A stretch of 64,000 bases of DNA. Source: Vibrio sp. qd031. GTDB lineage: Bacteria; Pseudomonadota; Gammaproteobacteria; Enterobacterales; Vibrionaceae. The notes beneath the pieces were generated by a model. The model worked only from the letters and a program-made list of their open reading frames with translations, did not search any database and was not told where the DNA came from. The position numbers and the translations under genes are program-made. Position 1 is the stretch's first letter. Each line of letters opens with the position of its first letter. This document shows, one piece after another, positions 7,285 through 16,229 of this stretch. The stretch is from assembly GCF_002100145.1 (NCBI RefSeq), contig NZ_JXQD01000025.1:1-64000 (forward strand), given 5' to 3'.

Positions 7285-9402
7285 GTGGCATTTAACTTAC
7301 AGGAAAATAACAGCAAAAGATTAAGGCTAGATCGTATAGGTCGGTGGACTGTCAGTATTGGTGGTGTAAGCATATTGGCAATGCTTCTGCTTATCTTTGT
7401 TTTCTTAACGATGGAACTTATTCCCATCTTTAACCAAAATAATCGGCTCTCTGAAGGCACCGACAGTTTGGTGCTACCAAAGAACGCACGAGCCATTTAC
7501 GCCAGTCAAGTTAGTGACACTCTCTATGCAGTGGACGATCAAAATGAGTGGTTCCAACTGTCGACGCCCACACCTGTAGCAAAAAGAGAGTCATATATTC
7601 ACCCCGGCTTTACACCGATTAATCGCGGTCGCGAACTGTGGCGTATGGAGACTTCGGGCAGCAATCAAGTCGATGTCTATTCATTAGATGACACTGTCGC
7701 CACCTCACACAGCATAGAGTTGCCTGTCGAACTCAATCAGGTGCAATCCTTATCGTATGTTGCTAAAAGCCAAAGTCTAACCTTGGTTGGCACAACAGAT
7801 AGTGAGTTGTTTACAGCTTACTTGAGCTCAACAGGCAAGCGTCAGGTAACGGTGCTCAATAGGCAGCGTCTCGCTATTGAGGGTGTTGCATTATCCAGTG
7901 CCGGTGACGGACTTCTGTTGTGGGGAAAGGATAGTATTTTGATCAGTCGCCTTAATGGCGCCGATATCCACACGTTAGCGACGATTGAAGGCATTGACGA
8001 AGATATCGTAGAGGCGCATTTGATACCAGGAAGTTTTGGCTTTGTCGCGCAAACGGCAAGTGGAGAACTACAATATTGGTCGATGTTATCCCTTCAGCAA
8101 GGTTTTCAGATCCAAAAATTAGCGCACCTCGATATGGATGATCCGCACGCTGAATGGGACTTAATGCATCGTCACCGAACCGTACTTATTTTTGAACCAA
8201 GCAAAGGGGTGACGGCTTGGCAATTGACCAACAATACGACTTCTGAACTCCTTTATTTTGACACCGCAGTGTCAGAGTCGGTCAATTTTACCTATTTACC
8301 TAACATCGACAAAGCGGTGTGGTGGAGCGGGGAGCTGCTACATCGCCTTCCAATGCGGGGCTATCGACCTGAATTGTCACTTAAAAATGTGTTTGGAAAA
8401 GTGTGGTATGACGGCTATGAAGAGCCTGAGTTTGTATGGCAAACAACAGCGCTGGCAGATAACTATGAGGCTAAGGTCAGTTTAGTGCCGCTAGTCTTTG
8501 GTACAATCAAAGCCGCTTTCTATGCCATGCTGTTTGCAGTGCCAATAGCCATTGGTGGCGCCATTTATACCGCGTATTTCATGTCATCGACGCTACGAGC
8601 GTGGGTGAAGCCGACCATTGAGTTAATGGAAGCGTTGCCTACCGTTATAATCGGCTTTCTAGCCGGTTTATGGCTTGCACCAATGATAGACGAAAACCTG
8701 GTAAGCAGTGTGCTCTTTTTATTGCTGTTTCCACTGCTTATTGTACTGGTATCTTTTATCTGGTCGTGGGTACCCAAAAAGGTCACCAGCAATATCCCAA
8801 GTGGTCTGCACCTAATCACTGTTGTGCCGATGATTATTTTCTCTTTGCTGCTAGCCCAATGGGGCGCACCAATCATTGAAAATGGCTATTTTTTTGGCGA
8901 CGTTCAAACCTACTTAGCCGATCGTGGTATCGCTTATGATCAGCGCAATAGCCTTATTGTGGGAATTGCGATGGGGTTTGCGGTCATTCCAACCATATTT
9001 ACGTTAGCCGAAGAGGCCATTTACTCTGTCCCTAAACACCTTTCCCAAGCAGCGTTTGCATTAGGCGCGTCGAAATGGCAGGCTCTGAGCAGCGTCGTAC
9101 TACAAACCGCCAGCTCCGGAATTGTGTCAGCGATTATGGTGGGACTGGGCAAAGCCGTTGGTGAAACCATGATAGTTTTGATGGCTACGGGTAATACGCC
9201 AGTCCAGGAATGGAATATTTTTGAAGGCATGCGTTCACTCGCCTCCACAATTGCGATTGAAATGCCGGAGTCGGAGGTTGCGAGCAGTCACTATCAAATA
9301 CTCATTCTGTCTGCATTTTTGCTGTTTGTATTTACTTTTTTACTCAATTCATTGGCCGAGATGATTCGCCAACGATTGAGAGAAAAGTATCGATCTTTGT
9401 AA
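7285..9402 (+). CDS. pstC: Phosphate ABC transporter permease PstC, long form
   Basis: An inner-membrane permease of 705 residues, more than twice the usual PstC of about 320. After one N-terminal membrane helix (about 22-48) comes a domain of about 340 residues rich in beta-strand-like repeats, probably periplasmic. The permease core begins near residue 395, with an EAA-type loop ALGASKWQALSSVVLQ near 592-607. Translation starts with GTG (7285) after GGGAGAG. Its partner PstA is also enlarged. Long forms occur in other vibrios to my knowledge, so I treat the length as genuine rather than a fusion error. Confidence 0.92.
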   Translation: MAFNLQENNSKRLRLDRIGRWTVSIGGVSILAMLLLIFVFLTMELIPIFNQNNRLSEGTDSLVLPKNARAIYASQVSDTLYAVDDQNEWFQLSTPTPVAKRESYIHPGFTPINRGRELWRMETSGSNQVDVYSLDDTVATSHSIELPVELNQVQSLSYVAKSQSLTLVGTTDSELFTAYLSSTGKRQVTVLNRQRLAIEGVALSSAGDGLLLWGKDSILISRLNGADIHTLATIEGIDEDIVEAHLIPGSFGFVAQTASGELQYWSMLSLQQGFQIQKLAHLDMDDPHAEWDLMHRHRTVLIFEPSKGVTAWQLTNNTTSELLYFDTAVSESVNFTYLPNIDKAVWWSGELLHRLPMRGYRPELSLKNVFGKVWYDGYEEPEFVWQTTALADNYEAKVSLVPLVFGTIKAAFYAMLFAVPIAIGGAIYTAYFMSSTLRAWVKPTIELMEALPTVIIGFLAGLWLAPMIDENLVSSVLFLLLFPLLIVLVSFIWSWVPKKVTSNIPSGLHLITVVPMIIFSLLLAQWGAPIIENGYFFGDVQTYLADRGIAYDQRNSLIVGIAMGFAVIPTIFTLAEEAIYSVPKHLSQAAFALGASKWQALSSVVLQTASSGIVSAIMVGLGKAVGETMIVLMATGNTPVQEWNIFEGMRSLASTIAIEMPESEVASSHYQILILSAFLLFVFTFLLNSLAEMIRQRLREKYRSL

Positions 9403-9423
9403 TCAGTCTGGAGCTTGAACAAA

Positions 9424-11010
9424 ATGAAATGGTTACGAGATGGAACAGGATGGGTTTGGTTAACTGCGGGAATGCTAGGTATTGCGCTGTTTTCTGTATT
9501 TAGCGTTTTGTTGATCGTTGGCTGGCAAGGGTTATTTTATTTTTGGCCTCAGTCACTGATTGAGTGGAATTCAAATGACACCCAATCAAGGATCATTGGT
9601 CAGATCTATCAGAAAAACAGCAGCAATTGGCAGCCCGTAGATGAAGAGCTATGGACGATTAAAGTCGCGAATCGAGGCTATAATGATCTGGACTTTATCA
9701 CGGTTGCTCGCAGTCAATTGCAAGACCCTTTAACACCTAAAGATGTAGCGGTTGTTGGTCGTTTAAAAGGTGGGGACTTTTTTGGGCGCGTTGTAGGCCT
9801 GAAAACGGAGCTCGACGGTATTATCGAACCTTCTATAGAGAGCATTGAACAAGTTGTCGATGCGGCGCAAAACAGTCGCGATACCATTGAATCTCTAACA
9901 GATGACAATATCAAAGCAAAAGCCTATCTGATTGAACAACTAAAACAGAAGCTGTCTCAACCAATTAATGACAGTGGTTCACGTGTTCTCGCACAAGAGA
10001 TAGCACGGTTGGAGGAACAGGTAGAAGCTTCTGAGTTACGAGTGACGGAGCTTCGAGAAGGGCTCATCGCAGAGCAATTAATAGTCGAAGAAATGGGGGG
10101 AGCTAAGGTCGCTATCCCTATGTTACTGGTTGAACAAGTCTATTTTCCCAATGCGATGAATACCTTTGAAAAAACCACTCATTGGTTGGTGCAAATAGGG
10201 CGATTTATTTCAGATAACCCGCGCGAGGCGAATTCCGAAGGGGGGGTCTTCCCTGCGATATTTGGCACTGTGTTTTTGGTGATCCTTATGTCAATTGTTG
10301 TTATGCCTTTAGGCGTGATAGGCGCCATCTATTTGCACGAGTATGCAGGCAATAACGGGTTCACTAAAATGATCCGAGTCGCGGTGATTAATCTTGCGGG
10401 TGTGCCTTCTATTGTGTATGGCGTATTTGGACTCGGTTTCTTTGTCTATTCGTTTGGAGGCAGTATTGATGCTCTGTTTTACTCCGAGAAGTTGCCGACA
10501 CCGACGTTTGGCACACCAGGGTTGCTCTGGGCTGCGTTGACACTTGCTTTGTTAACGCTGCCTGTTGTGATCGTCGCAACAGAGGAAGGGTTGTCCCGAA
10601 TTCCACCGGGTTTAAAAGATGGCGCTTATGCGTTGGGAGCCACCAAGTTTGAGACCATATGGACGTTAGTATTACCTATTGCAAGACCTGCACTGCTTAC
10701 CGCCTTAGTGCTAGCGATTGCTCGAGCTGCAGGAGAGGTTGCGCCCTTGATGTTGGTGGGTGTGGTTAAACTTGCCCCTAATTTGCCCGTGGATGGTCAG
10801 TACCCCTTTATTCACCTAGAACGTAAATTCATGCACTTAGGCTTTCATATCTATGATGTCGGCTTCCAAACCAGTAACTTGGAATCCGCGCGACCTTTAG
10901 TTTATGCTACGTCGATGTTGCTATTGACTGTGGTGGTGGGGCTTAACCTCACCGCAATCCGTATTCGTAATAACCTTCGTAAGAAGTATCAAACAATGGG
11001 AATGGAGTAA
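9424..11010 (+). CDS. pstA: Phosphate ABC transporter permease PstA, long form
   Basis: An inner-membrane permease of 528 residues (E. coli PstA is about 296). The first membrane helix (about 10-35) is followed by a soluble insert of some 230 residues ending in an acidic, heptad-rich stretch likely to form a coiled coil (about 125-220). The six-helix permease core starts near 280, with the EAA loop [17 protein letters not shown] prefer ATG 9424, 10 nt after GGAG, to the upstream in-frame TTG at 9415. It is 21 nt after pstC and 1 nt before pstB. Confidence 0.92.
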   Translation: MKWLRDGTGWVWLTAGMLGIALFSVFSVLLIVGWQGLFYFWPQSLIEWNSNDTQSRIIGQIYQKNSSNWQPVDEELWTIKVANRGYNDLDFITVARSQLQDPLTPKDVAVVGRLKGGDFFGRVVGLKTELDGIIEPSIESIEQVVDAAQNSRDTIESLTDDNIKAKAYLIEQLKQKLSQPINDSGSRVLAQEIARLEEQVEASELRVTELREGLIAEQLIVEEMGGAKVAIPMLLVEQVYFPNAMNTFEKTTHWLVQIGRFISDNPREANSEGGVFPAIFGTVFLVILMSIVVMPLGVIGAIYLHEYAGNNGFTKMIRVAVINLAGVPSIVYGVFGLGFFVYSFGGSIDALFYSEKLPTPTFGTPGLLWAALTLALLTLPVVIVATEEGLSRIPPGLKDGAYALGATKFETIWTLVLPIARPALLTALVLAIARAAGEVAPLMLVGVVKLAPNLPVDGQYPFIHLERKFMHLGFHIYDVGFQTSNLESARPLVYATSMLLLTVVVGLNLTAIRIRNNLRKKYQTMGME

Positions 11011-11011
11011 T

Positions 11012-11827
11012 ATGTCGTCGAGTTCCGCCTTTACATTTAATGCGCCGACGCGTATTCAAGACCTACCCAGCGAAAAAATCGCCATTGATATTGACGATTT
11101 TAGTTTGAGCTACAACGACACGCCTACACTACACAACATCAGTATGCGTATACCAAAACGCCAAGTGACAGCATTCATTGGGCCCTCAGGTTGTGGTAAG
11201 TCGACGCTGCTTCGAAGTATTAATAGGCTTAATGACTTGATTGAAGGCTGTCGACTGAGTGGTGATATCAAAGTTCACAACAAAAACGTCTATGACGCCG
11301 ATGTGGATGTCTCTAAGCTTCGACGCCGGGTTGGAATGGTTTTCCAAAAGCCGAACCCATTTCCCAGCTCCATATACGACAATGTCTGTTATGGTCTTCG
11401 CTTACAGGGAATCAAAGAGCGCCGCACCTTAGACGACGCCGTTGAAAAGGCGTTGCGAGATTCAGCGCTGTGGAAGGAAGTAAAAGATAAACTCCATAGC
11501 AACGCATTCGAGCTTTCAAGTGGACAACAGCAACGCTTAGTTATGGCCAGAGCGATTGCTATCGAGCCGGAAGTGCTGCTATTGGATGAACCCACCTCAT
11601 CCCTTGACCCAATCTCTACGTTGACCATTGAAGAGCTTATAAACGAGCTTAAAACGCGCTACACCGTTGTGATTGTCACTCACAATATGCAGCAAGCTGC
11701 CAGAGTGAGTGACTACACGGCGTTCATGCATATGGGGAAATTGGTCGAATATAGAGATACAGACTCACTCTTTACCTCACCAAGGCAAAAGCAAACAGAA
11801 GACTACATCACGGGCCGCTACGGCTAA
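11012..11827 (+). CDS. pstB: Phosphate ABC transporter ATP-binding protein PstB
   Basis: A 271-residue ATPase that energises PstCA. Walker A is GPSGCGKST (about 57-65), Q-loop FQKPNPFP (111-118), Walker B VLLLDEP (188-194) and switch His in VTHNMQQA. The ABC signature reads LSSGQQQR (168-175) instead of the usual LSGGQQQR: Gly to Ser at the second signature position. The ribosome site GGAG overlaps the end of pstA. Confidence 0.96.
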   Translation: MSSSSAFTFNAPTRIQDLPSEKIAIDIDDFSLSYNDTPTLHNISMRIPKRQVTAFIGPSGCGKSTLLRSINRLNDLIEGCRLSGDIKVHNKNVYDADVDVSKLRRRVGMVFQKPNPFPSSIYDNVCYGLRLQGIKERRTLDDAVEKALRDSALWKEVKDKLHSNAFELSSGQQQRLVMARAIAIEPEVLLLDEPTSSLDPISTLTIEELINELKTRYTVVIVTHNMQQAARVSDYTAFMHMGKLVEYRDTDSLFTSPRQKQTEDYITGRYG

Positions 11828-11857
11828 TAGTACGCAGGGATTACACAGGGTAATACA

Positions 11858-12559
11858 ATGCAATTTGGACGACACATATCCGAGCGCTTTAATGTCGAAC
11901 TCGAAGCCATACGCAGTAATGTATTGGCTATGGGCGGGATGGTTGAGCAGCAGTTTGCTTTTGCTATGCAAGCGTTGCACAAGCAAGATTTTGAGCTTGC
12001 CCGCCAAGTGGTGAAAGATGACCGCAAGGTGAATGCCATGGAGGTAAGCATTGATCAAGCTTGCACTCGTATTATCGCTAGGCGACAGCCAACGGCTAAA
12101 GACCTGCGTTTGGTGATGGCAATTATTAAGACCATTACCGATTTAGAGCGAATTGGGGATGTTGCCAGTCGTATCGCTAAAGCGGCCATTGAGACACCGA
12201 ACACAGAACCTTATCAAAAGTATCGCTCTGCGTTAGAAGCGCTAAGCCAAAAAGCACTCAATATGCTGCATCAAGTGCTCGATGCGTTTGCTCGAATGGA
12301 TGTTGAAGCGGCAGGAGAGATCTACAAGTTGGATGATGACTTAGATAAAGAGTACAAACAGGTAGTTAAACACCTAATGGAATTTATGCAAGATGATCCA
12401 GACACCATTCCCGATATTCTTCAAGTCATGTGGTCTGCGCGCGCCATAGAGCGAGTCGGAGATCGATGTCAGAACATCTGCGAGTACATCATTTATTTTG
12501 TAAAAGGAAAAGATGTGCGTCACCTCGATGAGGATGAAATTGCCGATCTTCTCCGTTGA
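11858..12559 (+). CDS. phoU: Phosphate signalling protein PhoU
   Basis: A 233-residue cytoplasmic protein of two similar three-helix halves. The conserved acidic metal-binding motifs appear as KTITDLERIGD (about 88-98) and SARAIERVGDRCQNICEYI (about 191-209). PhoU couples the Pst transporter to PhoR and represses the Pho response when phosphate is plentiful. It lies 30 nt after pstB and closes the phoB-phoU run. Confidence 0.96.
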   Translation: MQFGRHISERFNVELEAIRSNVLAMGGMVEQQFAFAMQALHKQDFELARQVVKDDRKVNAMEVSIDQACTRIIARRQPTAKDLRLVMAIIKTITDLERIGDVASRIAKAAIETPNTEPYQKYRSALEALSQKALNMLHQVLDAFARMDVEAAGEIYKLDDDLDKEYKQVVKHLMEFMQDDPDTIPDILQVMWSARAIERVGDRCQNICEYIIYFVKGKDVRHLDEDEIADLLR

Positions 12560-12584
12560 GAAAGCAATCAGTGTTGAAGTAAGA

Positions 12585-13322
12585 CTATTTAAATAGCTGT
12601 GTGACCGCCTGGATCTTGTCAAAATCGGTTACAGGGATAGAAAAATCATCAACATCCAAACTTCCCATGGTTGCATCCACGTTTCGATATTGCATGTTAC
12701 TGTCGCGTAGGGTTTTACCCGATAAATGAACTTCACGAACCCCAGTTTTTGCGACAATATTAGCGACATTAGCCTGATTAATGCCGGCGCCCGCCATAAT
12801 CGATAAGCGGCCATTTGCCTGTTTAACCATGCTAGATAGAGTTTCAATGCCCCGTTCTGCGCTCGCTTTACCACCAGAGGTCAGTACACGCTCAACCCCT
12901 AGAGAAATGAGTGGGTCTAGGCCGCCGATAGGGTCGTTACAGTGATCGATGGCGCGGTGAAACGTTACTCCTAATGGACCCGCTAGTGCAACGGCTTCAC
13001 GGCAGAACTCTTGGTCGATATTACCATCCGCATGCAACGACCCTATTACGATACCATCAAGATTAGCTTGTTTGGCTTGATGTATATCGAATAACATCTG
13101 TTCTTTGTCATGATCGCTAAATAAGAAGTCTCCTTGCCGAGCCCTAATCATAGCGTATACCGGAATGTTGCAATGGCGCCTAGCCAAACTCATCAGCCCA
13201 GCGCTTGGGGTTAAGCCACCGACTTCAAGTGAGGAGCACAACTCTATTCGCCCAGCGCCGGCTTTGGCGGCAATCAGCAGTGACTCTATATGGTCAACAC
13301 ACACTTCAGTAAAAACAGGCAT
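12585..13322 (-). CDS. cutC: CutC family protein
   Basis: A 245-residue TIM-barrel protein of the CutC family, with the N-terminus TEVCVDHIESLLIAAKAGA and the motif RIELCSSLEVGGLTPS. The family was named for copper homeostasis in E. coli, but its biochemical role is not firmly established. The start is ATG 13322 rather than the in-frame TTG at 13325. It is convergent with phoU. Confidence 0.93.
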   Translation of the reverse strand: MPVFTEVCVDHIESLLIAAKAGAGRIELCSSLEVGGLTPSAGLMSLARRHCNIPVYAMIRARQGDFLFSDHDKEQMLFDIHQAKQANLDGIVIGSLHADGNIDQEFCREAVALAGPLGVTFHRAIDHCNDPIGGLDPLISLGVERVLTSGGKASAERGIETLSSMVKQANGRLSIMAGAGINQANVANIVAKTGVREVHLSGKTLRDSNMQYRNVDATMGSLDVDDFSIPVTDFDKIQAVTQLFK

Positions 13323-13360
13323 CAAAACACCTTAGTTAGTTAAGTGGTTGTAACAATAGC

Positions 13361-13390
13361 AAAAAAGCCAGCACTGAGTGCTGGCTTTCA
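13361..13390 (-). terminator. Terminator downstream of prx
   Basis: A stem AAAGCCAGCA / TGCTGGCTTT around CTGAG. On the minus strand it is followed by a run of six T, which fits termination of prx before cutC. Confidence 0.88.
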
Positions 13391-13467
13391 TCAATTTTAC
13401 GGTTTGTTGGCGAGTTACTTAGCAAAATCTTGTGTACTAATTACTTAGCCTTTACCTTGATTGCTAA

Positions 13468-14076
13468 TTATTTAGCAAGGTCACCTTCGTGCTCAGATAG
13501 GAATGCAGCAACACCTGTTGGAGATGCATCCATACCTGCTTTACCTTCTTCCCACTGTGCAGGACAAACTTCACCGTTTTTCTGGTGGAAGTTTAGTGCA
13601 TCAACCATGCGAAGCATTTCGTCAATGTTACGACCTAGCGGAAGATCGTTAACCACTTGGTGGCGAACTAGACCATCTTCGTCGATTAGGAACGAACCAC
13701 GGAAAGCAACACCATCTACTGGATGCTCAACGTCGTACGCTTTGCAGATTTCGTGTTTTACGTCAGCAATAAGTGGGTATTTTACTGGACCGATACCGCC
13801 GTCTGCGATGTCGGTGTTACGCCATGCGTTGTGAGAGAACTGAGAATCGATTGAAACACCGATTACTTCAACGCCTTTGGCTTTAAAGTCTTCGAAACGT
13901 TTGTCGAACGCGATCAGCTCTGAAGGGCAAACAAAAGTGAAATCTAGAGGATAGAAAAAGACTACCGCTTTTTTGCCTTTAGTGAACTCTGCAAAGTTGA
14001 ATGAATCAACGATTTCGCCATTACCAAGAACAGCTGCAGCAGTAAAATCTGGTGCTTGACGGCCTACTAGTACCAT
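13468..14076 (-). CDS. 2-Cys peroxiredoxin (AhpC/TSA family), likely Prx2
   Basis: A 202-residue typical 2-Cys peroxiredoxin. The peroxidatic Cys50 lies in DFTFVCPSE and the resolving Cys171 in NGEVCPAQW. It reduces H2O2 and organic peroxides, with thioredoxin or an AhpF-like partner as reductant (none is next door). A GGIG loop is present, but the C-terminal YF element of overoxidation-sensitive enzymes is missing. The frame is open further upstream, but ATG 14076 has a perfect AGGAG 7-8 nt before it and gives the family length. It is divergent from oxyR, which very likely controls it. Confidence 0.93.
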   Translation of the reverse strand: MVLVGRQAPDFTAAAVLGNGEIVDSFNFAEFTKGKKAVVFFYPLDFTFVCPSELIAFDKRFEDFKAKGVEVIGVSIDSQFSHNAWRNTDIADGGIGPVKYPLIADVKHEICKAYDVEHPVDGVAFRGSFLIDEDGLVRHQVVNDLPLGRNIDEMLRMVDALNFHQKNGEVCPAQWEEGKAGMDASPTGVAAFLSEHEGDLAK

Positions 14077-14129
14077 GTGAACGCTCCTAAAATTTAATGT
14101 TTTGCCCGTATGGGCTCCTTTAATCTCGA

Positions 14130-14205
14130 GACATACTATAGTACAGATTTCATGATTGAAAAAAGCGAAATAAACGAATTGAAACAATCGAAAAAAACGA
14201 TTGCA
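14130..14205. promoter_or_regulatory. Probable OxyR operator and divergent promoters, prx/oxyR
   Basis: The 179-nt divergent gap contains ATTG/CAAT elements at 14155, 14178, 14185 and 14200, about 22-23 nt apart for the ATTG copies. This suits a LysR-type tetramer with one contact per 11 bp. The palindrome TACTATAGTA (14134-14143) supplies a -10-like TATAGT for prx on the minus strand. The match to the ATAG-N7-CTAT OxyR pattern is only partial. Confidence 0.4.
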
Positions 14206-14255
14206 CGTGGTATATAAAAGGTTAGCCTCAAACAATACAAACTAAAGAGAGTGAT

Positions 14256-15161
14256 ATGCAGAAATGGCCCAGCCTAAAACAGCTTAATTATTTGGTAACT
14301 TTGTATGAAACAAGGCACTTTGGTGAAGCCGCGCGGCGATGTTTTGTCAGCCAGTCAACATTAAGTAAAGGCATTCAAACGCTCGAAGAGACGGTGTGCT
14401 GCACATTGTATGAAAAGAAAGACAGCAAAAGTCCTTTGGTGTTTACCGCAATGGGAGAGAAGATTGTTGCCAGCAGCCGTGAGTTACTTGCCAAAGCTCA
14501 AGATCTGGTGGAACTAGGTGCATGCGGTGAAGGGCGAGAAATGGAGGGAGAGCTCCGTGTTGGGTGTATTCCAACAATCGCACCGTTTTTATTGAGTGAT
14601 TTGGTGCAAGAGGTTAATCGTCGATATCCCAACTTAACCATGCTATTGCGTGAAGACACCACCAGCAACTTACTTGAGGCGTTGCAAAATGGCCAGTTGG
14701 ACGTGTTGATACTAGCGCTACCGGTTGATATTGGAAATATGGCAAGCAGAGTCGTCGGGCAAGATCCTTTTCGTATGGTGATTAGTCGTGATCAAGTTAA
14801 CGCGATTAAAATTCCAATTAGGTATAAAGATTTACCCGATGAGTCGGTCTTTTTGTTAGAGAACGAGCACTGTCTTACCGAACATGCTGTATCGGCTTGT
14901 CGCTTAACCGAAAAAGAAAAAATTAACCCTTTTACTGCAACGAGTCTTCATACTTTGGTTCAAATGGTGGCCAACGGTCTAGGGACCACCTTTATCCCTC
15001 AAATGGCTATTGACCATGGATTGCTCGACAACCAGAGCCTAGTCGTGATTGAGCCTCCAGGTCAGTCAGCGTATCGAGATATAGGCTTGGTATGGCGTCC
15101 TAGCTCATCACGTATCTCTACATTTGAGCAGTTGTCCGAGTTGGTGAGTGACTTGCTATAG
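14256..15161 (+). CDS. oxyR2: OxyR-family peroxide sensor, OxyR2-like
   Basis: A 301-residue LysR-type regulator. The N-terminal winged helix (1-65) has the recognition segment FVSQSTLSKGIQTLEE. The regulatory domain carries the redox pair Cys206 and Cys215 (HCLTEHAVSAC), spaced as Cys199/Cys208 of E. coli OxyR. Residue 204 is Glu. As I recall, V. vulnificus OxyR2 has the same Cys206/Cys215 numbering and Glu204, and this Glu explains its very high H2O2 sensitivity compared with OxyR1 (Gly204). It is divergent from a peroxiredoxin, as OxyR2 is from prx2 in that species. The start ATG follows AGAGAG. Confidence 0.87.
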   Translation: MQKWPSLKQLNYLVTLYETRHFGEAARRCFVSQSTLSKGIQTLEETVCCTLYEKKDSKSPLVFTAMGEKIVASSRELLAKAQDLVELGACGEGREMEGELRVGCIPTIAPFLLSDLVQEVNRRYPNLTMLLREDTTSNLLEALQNGQLDVLILALPVDIGNMASRVVGQDPFRMVISRDQVNAIKIPIRYKDLPDESVFLLENEHCLTEHAVSACRLTEKEKINPFTATSLHTLVQMVANGLGTTFIPQMAIDHGLLDNQSLVVIEPPGQSAYRDIGLVWRPSSSRISTFEQLSELVSDLL

Positions 15162-15975
15162 AAGTGGTAGATAAATGCTCGATGATTAGACTAATATCTA
15201 ATACAAAGTGTTGAGTTACGGCAAGGATAAACAATAGCAAAGACCGTTTAGAATGGTGTTTATTTTCCGTCAATTGCCGTCTTTAAACAGGTTAATCCAC
15301 AGTATTGCAAAGAGGTGGTACGTGCAGATTAGTGTTCAACACGACGAAGAGCTGCGCGCAATTCGTGTGAGCTGCAACTATACCATCCCTAGCAGCTGAA
15401 GTGCGTCTACGATCTTGCATATGCTTGCGATAATCTCACACGGTTTAGTCCGAAATGTGCACTTACATTTCGCCGATTTCAGCCAGAAGGGCAGGCTTAT
15501 TGATAGATAAAACGTCACTAATATAGAACTATTGCCTAAATATCTTCCATGTTTGAAATGAAATTTAGTTACGTAATTTTCTGCAAAACTTAAACAAACT
15601 CGCGGAAAAGTAGAATAGTTTGAATTTCACATTTTGTTTGCTTTAGGTCTTTTACTCTAGTCTCTATTAGTGTAGTTTTTGGTCTACACACGGGGTGTGA
15701 TAAATATATTAACCCTAATAGATACAATGATTTATATTTTTTTTATACCTAGTTCTTTAGTTAATATTAGGAGGAGTTTTGGGATTGAAAGAAAAAAGCA
15801 ATTTCAAACTGATATCTCAATATGCATCTTGGAAAACACTTTTGCGTTCGAACAATTAAATGTCCCTCCGTTTTTATTGACTGAGTTCAAGGGAGATCCT
15901 CTTCAATTAATGCATTAACAGGCTCAGTTGAAGACTTTAAGTTGACACTGGTATTGTGAGCAAATACTTAAGTGA

Positions 15976-16040
15976 ATAACTGTTCCCTAAACTTGTGGCT
16001 TTTCCACACCACCGCTAACCATTGGTTAGCGGTTTTTTTA
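15976..16040 (+). ncRNA. Candidate small RNA upstream of vpsR
   Basis: A perfect -35 (TTGACA, 15942-15947) is followed 17 nt later by a poor -10 (TACTTA). Two consecutive hairpins follow: TGTGG/CCACA (15994-16008), then ACCGCTAACC/GGTTAGCGGT (16011-16032) running into seven T. No gene ends upstream that this terminator would serve. The start point is inferred and I match no known sRNA family. Confidence 0.4.
16011..16039 (+). terminator. Strong rho-independent terminator upstream of vpsR
   Basis: A perfect 10-bp stem ACCGCTAACC / GGTTAGCGGT with a 2-nt AT spacer (so the effective loop is larger) followed by TTTTTTT. It isolates vpsR from upstream transcription. Confidence 0.88.
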
Positions 16041-16229
16041 TGCAATTAACGTGATCGAAAGCTCAAATTGACCATCCAGCGTACGGTTTTGTTACAAATA
16101 GTAATAGAAGTATTGAAAAGTGTCGTATAATTGTGTTCTCAATCTTGAGACGGATATTTGGTCTTAGGTTGTATAAATTTAAAGCGTACAGATTGCATAA
16201 TAAACTAAAAAACTAGAAGGATAGTTGAG

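Larger units (their letters stand above)
15162..16229. other. Gene-poor interval between oxyR2 and vpsR
   Basis: About 1.07 kb without a convincing protein gene. A 79-codon frame at 15679-15918 has AT-rich, low-complexity codons and no recognisable family. A short frame after AGGTGG (GTG 15322, 25 codons) and a TTG frame after AGGAGG near 15775 are too weak to call. The last 100 nt contain a possible sRNA with a strong terminator (15976-16040). Confidence 0.5.

Noticed and set aside
15679..15918. A 79-codon frame in the oxyR2-vpsR gap
   Set aside because: AT-rich random-looking sequence, no ribosome site at its ATG, no recognisable motif.
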